Positions 61,184 to 64,000 of a stretch of DNA of 64,000 nucleotides are shown piece after piece. Origin of the DNA: DASZUK01 sp963844575 (GTDB lineage: Bacteria > Actinomycetota > Acidimicrobiia > Acidimicrobiales > RAAP-2). The position numbers and the translations under genes were made by a program. Positions within the stretch are counted from its first letter, which is position 1. Every line of letters begins with the position of its first letter. The stretch covers positions 496,001-560,000 of the forward strand of contig CAWJOU010000005.1 in the NCBI GenBank assembly GCA_963844575.1, in the 5' to 3' direction. The notes beneath the pieces are model-generated. The model was given only the letters and a program-made list of their open reading frames with translations. It searched no databases and was not told the DNA's origin.

Positions 61184-63972
61184 CCCGTCGTCTTCTTCGG
61201 GGCGGCCCGCTTCGCCGGGGCCTTCTTGGTCGTCGCCTTCTTCGTCGTCGCGGCCTTCTTGGTCGTCGCCTTCTTTGCGCCGGCCTTCTTCGCCCCGCCG
61301 GCCCGGCGGCGGGTGGACGGGCCGGCCGCCCGGCGCTCGGCGAGCAGCTCGGAGGCCCGCTCGATGGTGATCTGCTCGACGTCGTCGCCCTTGCGCAGCG
61401 ACGCGTTGGTCGTCCCGTCGGTGACGTACGGCCCGAACCGGCCCTCGCGCAGCACGACCGGGAGACTGGTCTCGGGGTCGGCCCCCATCTCGCGCAACGG
61501 TGCGGCGGCCGCGCCGCGACCGCGGCGGGCCTTCGGCTGGGCGAAGAGCGCCTTGGCGTCGTCGAGGGTGACGGTCAGGAGCTGGTCCTCGCTCGCCAGG
61601 CTCCGGCTGTCCGTGCCGCGCTTGAGGTACGGCCCGAACTTGCCGTTGTGGGCGACGACCTCCTCGCCGGTCTCGGCATCGGTGCCGACGAGCCGGGGGA
61701 TCTGCAGCAGCTGGAGCGCCTCGTCCAAGGTGAGCGTCGCCGGGGTCATCGTGGCGAAGAGCGACGACGTCCGCGGCTTCGGGCCGCCGTCGACGACCTC
61801 GCCGAGCTGGACGTAGGGCCCGAACCGGCCGGCCTTGACGTGCACGGGCAACCCGGACTCGGGGTCGTTGCCGAGCTCCCGGTCGCCGGACGGCGCGGCC
61901 AGCAGCTCCTCGGCCCGCTCGACCGTCAGCTCGTCCGGCGCGGTGTCGTCGGGGATCGACGCCCGGTCGTCGGCGCGCTGCAGGTACGGCCCGTACCGGC
62001 CGACGCGGACGACGATCTCCCGGTCGTCGGCGTCGGTCCCGATGACGATCGAGTTGATCTCCCGGGCGTCGATGTCGCCGAGGTGGGTGGCGACCGCCGT
62101 CTTCAGCCCCAGCTCGGTCGTGCTCTGGCCATCCTCCGGCTGGGTGCTCGTGCCACCCTCCGGCTGGGTGCTCCGGCCATCTCCAGGCGGGGTGGCGGCG
62201 CCGAAGTAGAACCGGCTGAGCCACGGCAGCGCTTCCTCGCGGCCGCCGGCGATCTCGTCCAGGTCGTTCTCCATGGCCGCGGTGAAGCCGTAGTCGACGA
62301 GATCGCCGAAGTAACGCTCGAGCAGCCCGACGACGGCGAACGCGGTGAAGCTCGGCACGAGGGCGGAGCCCTTCTTCCAGACGTAGCCGCGGTCGAGGAT
62401 GGTGGCGATGACGCTGGCGTACGTCGACGGCCGGCCGACGCCGAGCTCCTCCATGGCCTTGACCAAGGACGCCTCGGTGTACCGGGCCGGGGGCTGCGTC
62501 GTGTGCGACGCGGGCTCGAAGGTGACCGGGTCGACGGCATCGCCCTCGACGAGCGGCGGCAGGACGACCTCCCGGTCGGCCAGCTCGGCCTCCGGGTCGT
62601 CCTCGCCCTCGACGTAGGCGCGGAGGAAACCGGGGAAGGCGATCACGCGGCCGCTGGCCGAGAACTCGACGGCCGCGCCGGCCAACTGCGGCGCGTCGCC
62701 GGGCATCGTGGCGGCCAGCCGCACCTGCGCGCTCGTCCCGGTGGCGTCGGCCATCTGGGAGGCGACCGTCCGCTTCCAGATCAGCTCGTACAGGCGGAGC
62801 TCGTCGCCGTGCAGCGACCGCCCGGCGGCCTCCGGGGTCCGGAACGTGTCGCCGGCCGGCCGGATCGCCTCGTGGGCCTCCTGGGCGTTCTTCACCTTGC
62901 GCTCGTAGCGCCGGGGGGCCTGGGGGACGTACTCGGCCCCGTAGAGCTCGGTCGCCTGGGAGCGGGCGGCACCCAAGGCCTCGTCGGACAGCGTCGTCGA
63001 GTCGGTCCGCATGTACGTGATCCAGCCCTGCTCGTAGAGCCGCTGGGCCACCTGCATAGCCCGCTGGGCGCTGAAGCGGAGCTTGCGACCGGCCTCCTGC
63101 TGGAGCGTCGACGTCATGAACGGCGGCGCCGGCGATCGACGGAACGGCTTCTCGGTCACCGACCGGACGGCGAACGGCTGGCCCTCCAGCCCGTCGGCCA
63201 GCGCCCGGGCCTCCGGCTCGGCGAGCACCCGGGTCGTGCCGGCCGACGCCCGCTCACCGGTGGCGGTGAAGTCCCGACCGGTCGCCAGCGTGGTCCCGTC
63301 GACGGCGACGAGCGCGGCGCCGAAGGTGCCGCCGCGGGCGGCGAACGTCCCGTCCACCCCCCACCAGGTGGCGGAGCGGAAGCGCATGCGGGCCCGCTCC
63401 CGCTCGACGACCATCCGGGTGGCGACGCTCTGGACCCGGCCGGCCGACAGTCGCGGCATGACCTTCTTCCAGAGCACCGGCGAGACCTCGTAGCCGTAGA
63501 GGCGGTCGAGGATGCGCCGGGCCTCCTGGGCGTCGACCAGCCGCCGGTCGAGCTCCCGCCAGTCGTCGACGGCCCGGCGGATGGCCGCCGGCGTGATCTC
63601 GTGGAAGACCATCCGCTTCACCGGGATCTGGGGGGCGAGCACCTCGGAGAGGTGCCAGGCGATCGACTCGCCTTCGCGGTCCTCGTCCGTCGCCAGGTAC
63701 AGCTCGTCGGCGTTCTTCAGCAGCTTCTTGAGGTTGGCGACGACCGACCGCTTCTCGGGCGAGACGACGTAGAGCGGCTTGAAGCCGTTGTCGACGTCGA
63801 CGCCGAGCCGGGCCCAACCCTCGCCCTTGTAGGCCGCGGGCACCTCGTCGGCGCCGCGGGGCAGGTCGCGGATGTGCCCGATCGACGACTCGACGATGAA
63901 GCCCGGGCCGAGCAGGCCGCCGATCGTGCGGGCCTTGGCCGGCGACTCCACGATGACCAGGGCCTTACCCAT
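61180..63972 (-). CDS. topA: DNA topoisomerase I
   Basis: 930 residues. The TOPRIM domain starts KALVIVESPAKARTI and includes YLATDEDREGESIAWHL. The catalytic Tyr320 lies in ITYMRTDSTTLS. C-terminal domains are repeats of about 60 residues with GRYGPYLQ, GRFGPYVQL, GKFGPYLKRG and GRFGPYVTDG, lacking zinc Cys, the actinobacterial Topo_C_Rpt form. The last 45 residues are a Lys/Ala/Thr tail (KKATTKK units) that likely binds DNA. ATG start; the promoter lies beyond or at the window end. Confidence 0.96.
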   Translation of the reverse strand: MGKALVIVESPAKARTIGGLLGPGFIVESSIGHIRDLPRGADEVPAAYKGEGWARLGVDVDNGFKPLYVVSPEKRSVVANLKKLLKNADELYLATDEDREGESIAWHLSEVLAPQIPVKRMVFHEITPAAIRRAVDDWRELDRRLVDAQEARRILDRLYGYEVSPVLWKKVMPRLSAGRVQSVATRMVVERERARMRFRSATWWGVDGTFAARGGTFGAALVAVDGTTLATGRDFTATGERASAGTTRVLAEPEARALADGLEGQPFAVRSVTEKPFRRSPAPPFMTSTLQQEAGRKLRFSAQRAMQVAQRLYEQGWITYMRTDSTTLSDEALGAARSQATELYGAEYVPQAPRRYERKVKNAQEAHEAIRPAGDTFRTPEAAGRSLHGDELRLYELIWKRTVASQMADATGTSAQVRLAATMPGDAPQLAGAAVEFSASGRVIAFPGFLRAYVEGEDDPEAELADREVVLPPLVEGDAVDPVTFEPASHTTQPPARYTEASLVKAMEELGVGRPSTYASVIATILDRGYVWKKGSALVPSFTAFAVVGLLERYFGDLVDYGFTAAMENDLDEIAGGREEALPWLSRFYFGAATPPGDGRSTQPEGGTSTQPEDGQSTTELGLKTAVATHLGDIDAREINSIVIGTDADDREIVVRVGRYGPYLQRADDRASIPDDTAPDELTVERAEELLAAPSGDRELGNDPESGLPVHVKAGRFGPYVQLGEVVDGGPKPRTSSLFATMTPATLTLDEALQLLQIPRLVGTDAETGEEVVAHNGKFGPYLKRGTDSRSLASEDQLLTVTLDDAKALFAQPKARRGRGAAAAPLREMGADPETSLPVVLREGRFGPYVTDGTTNASLRKGDDVEQITIERASELLAERRAAGPSTRRRAGGAKKAGAKKATTKKAATTKKATTKKAPAKRAAPKKTTG

Positions 63973-64000
63973 GGCAATACGGCCAATGGCCGTGTAGCCG

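Overview
The window is about 72% GC and reads as a chromosomal segment of an actinomycete, most likely Acidimicrobiia or a close deep branch (inference from content, not from a search). Supporting signs are the carD-ispD-ispF and radA-disA clusters, HemQ, a flavoprotein of the LpdA quinone-reductase type, a SigR/RsrA-like sigma/anti-sigma pair, a DUF2342-type zincin, trehalose and glucosylglycerate genes, many GTG starts and dense 4-bp stop/start overlaps. No gene-free stretch exceeds 300 bases.

Layout. 1-9.7 kb: end of larC, a secreted peptidase-like hydrolase, signal peptidase I, an LpdA-like reductase, a Fic protein, two GNAT enzymes, a Nudix hydrolase, a 66-residue Cys-rich protein, a NIL-domain protein, larE and hemQ. 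9.8-13.2 kb: groEL under a CIRCE operator, then a threonine-synthase-family gene and a MoaD-like sulfur carrier behind a SAM riboswitch. 13.3-17 kb: compatible-solute sugars (gpgS, otsA, otsB) and a LytR_C protein. 17-22.6 kb (minus strand): radA-disA and carD-ispD-ispF-rlmB. 22.6-24.7 kb: a small accessory patch with an HTH regulator under a palindromic operator, a frameshifted unknown gene and a VapBC-type pair. 24.7-28.4 kb: clpC and a polyprenyl diphosphate synthase.

28.4-42.3 kb is a long minus-strand run: sigma factor, anti-sigma, zincin, tilS-hpt fusion, folE, folP (frameshifted), a pseudo-phosphatase, folB-folK fusion, a frameshifted DUF2520 gene, panC, panD, nadB, nadC, coaX, lysS. 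It joins folate, pantothenate/CoA and NAD synthesis. 42.5-45.9 kb: P450, SDR, cysteine dioxygenase-like cupin and rhodanese.

46.0-48.5 kb holds two apparently identical head-to-tail IS630-type elements lodged in the stop codon of an osmoprotectant-binding protein gene. 48.5-52.2 kb is the rest of that ABC importer. 52.3-55.1 kb is a murL-murD2 pair for an alternative D-glutamate route into peptidoglycan. 55.1-64 kb: a FAD oxidase, a heme-oxygenase-like iron enzyme, tRNA-Thr(CGU), a secreted GH43/repeat protein, holB, tmk and topA.

The strongest lead is the SAM riboswitch in front of the threonine-synthase-like/MoaD-like pair. It points to homocysteine (methionine) synthesis from O-phosphohomoserine with a protein thiocarboxylate as sulfur donor, rather than ordinary threonine synthesis. 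Three single-base frameshifts, all in G/C runs, deserve read-level checking before those genes are called pseudogenes.
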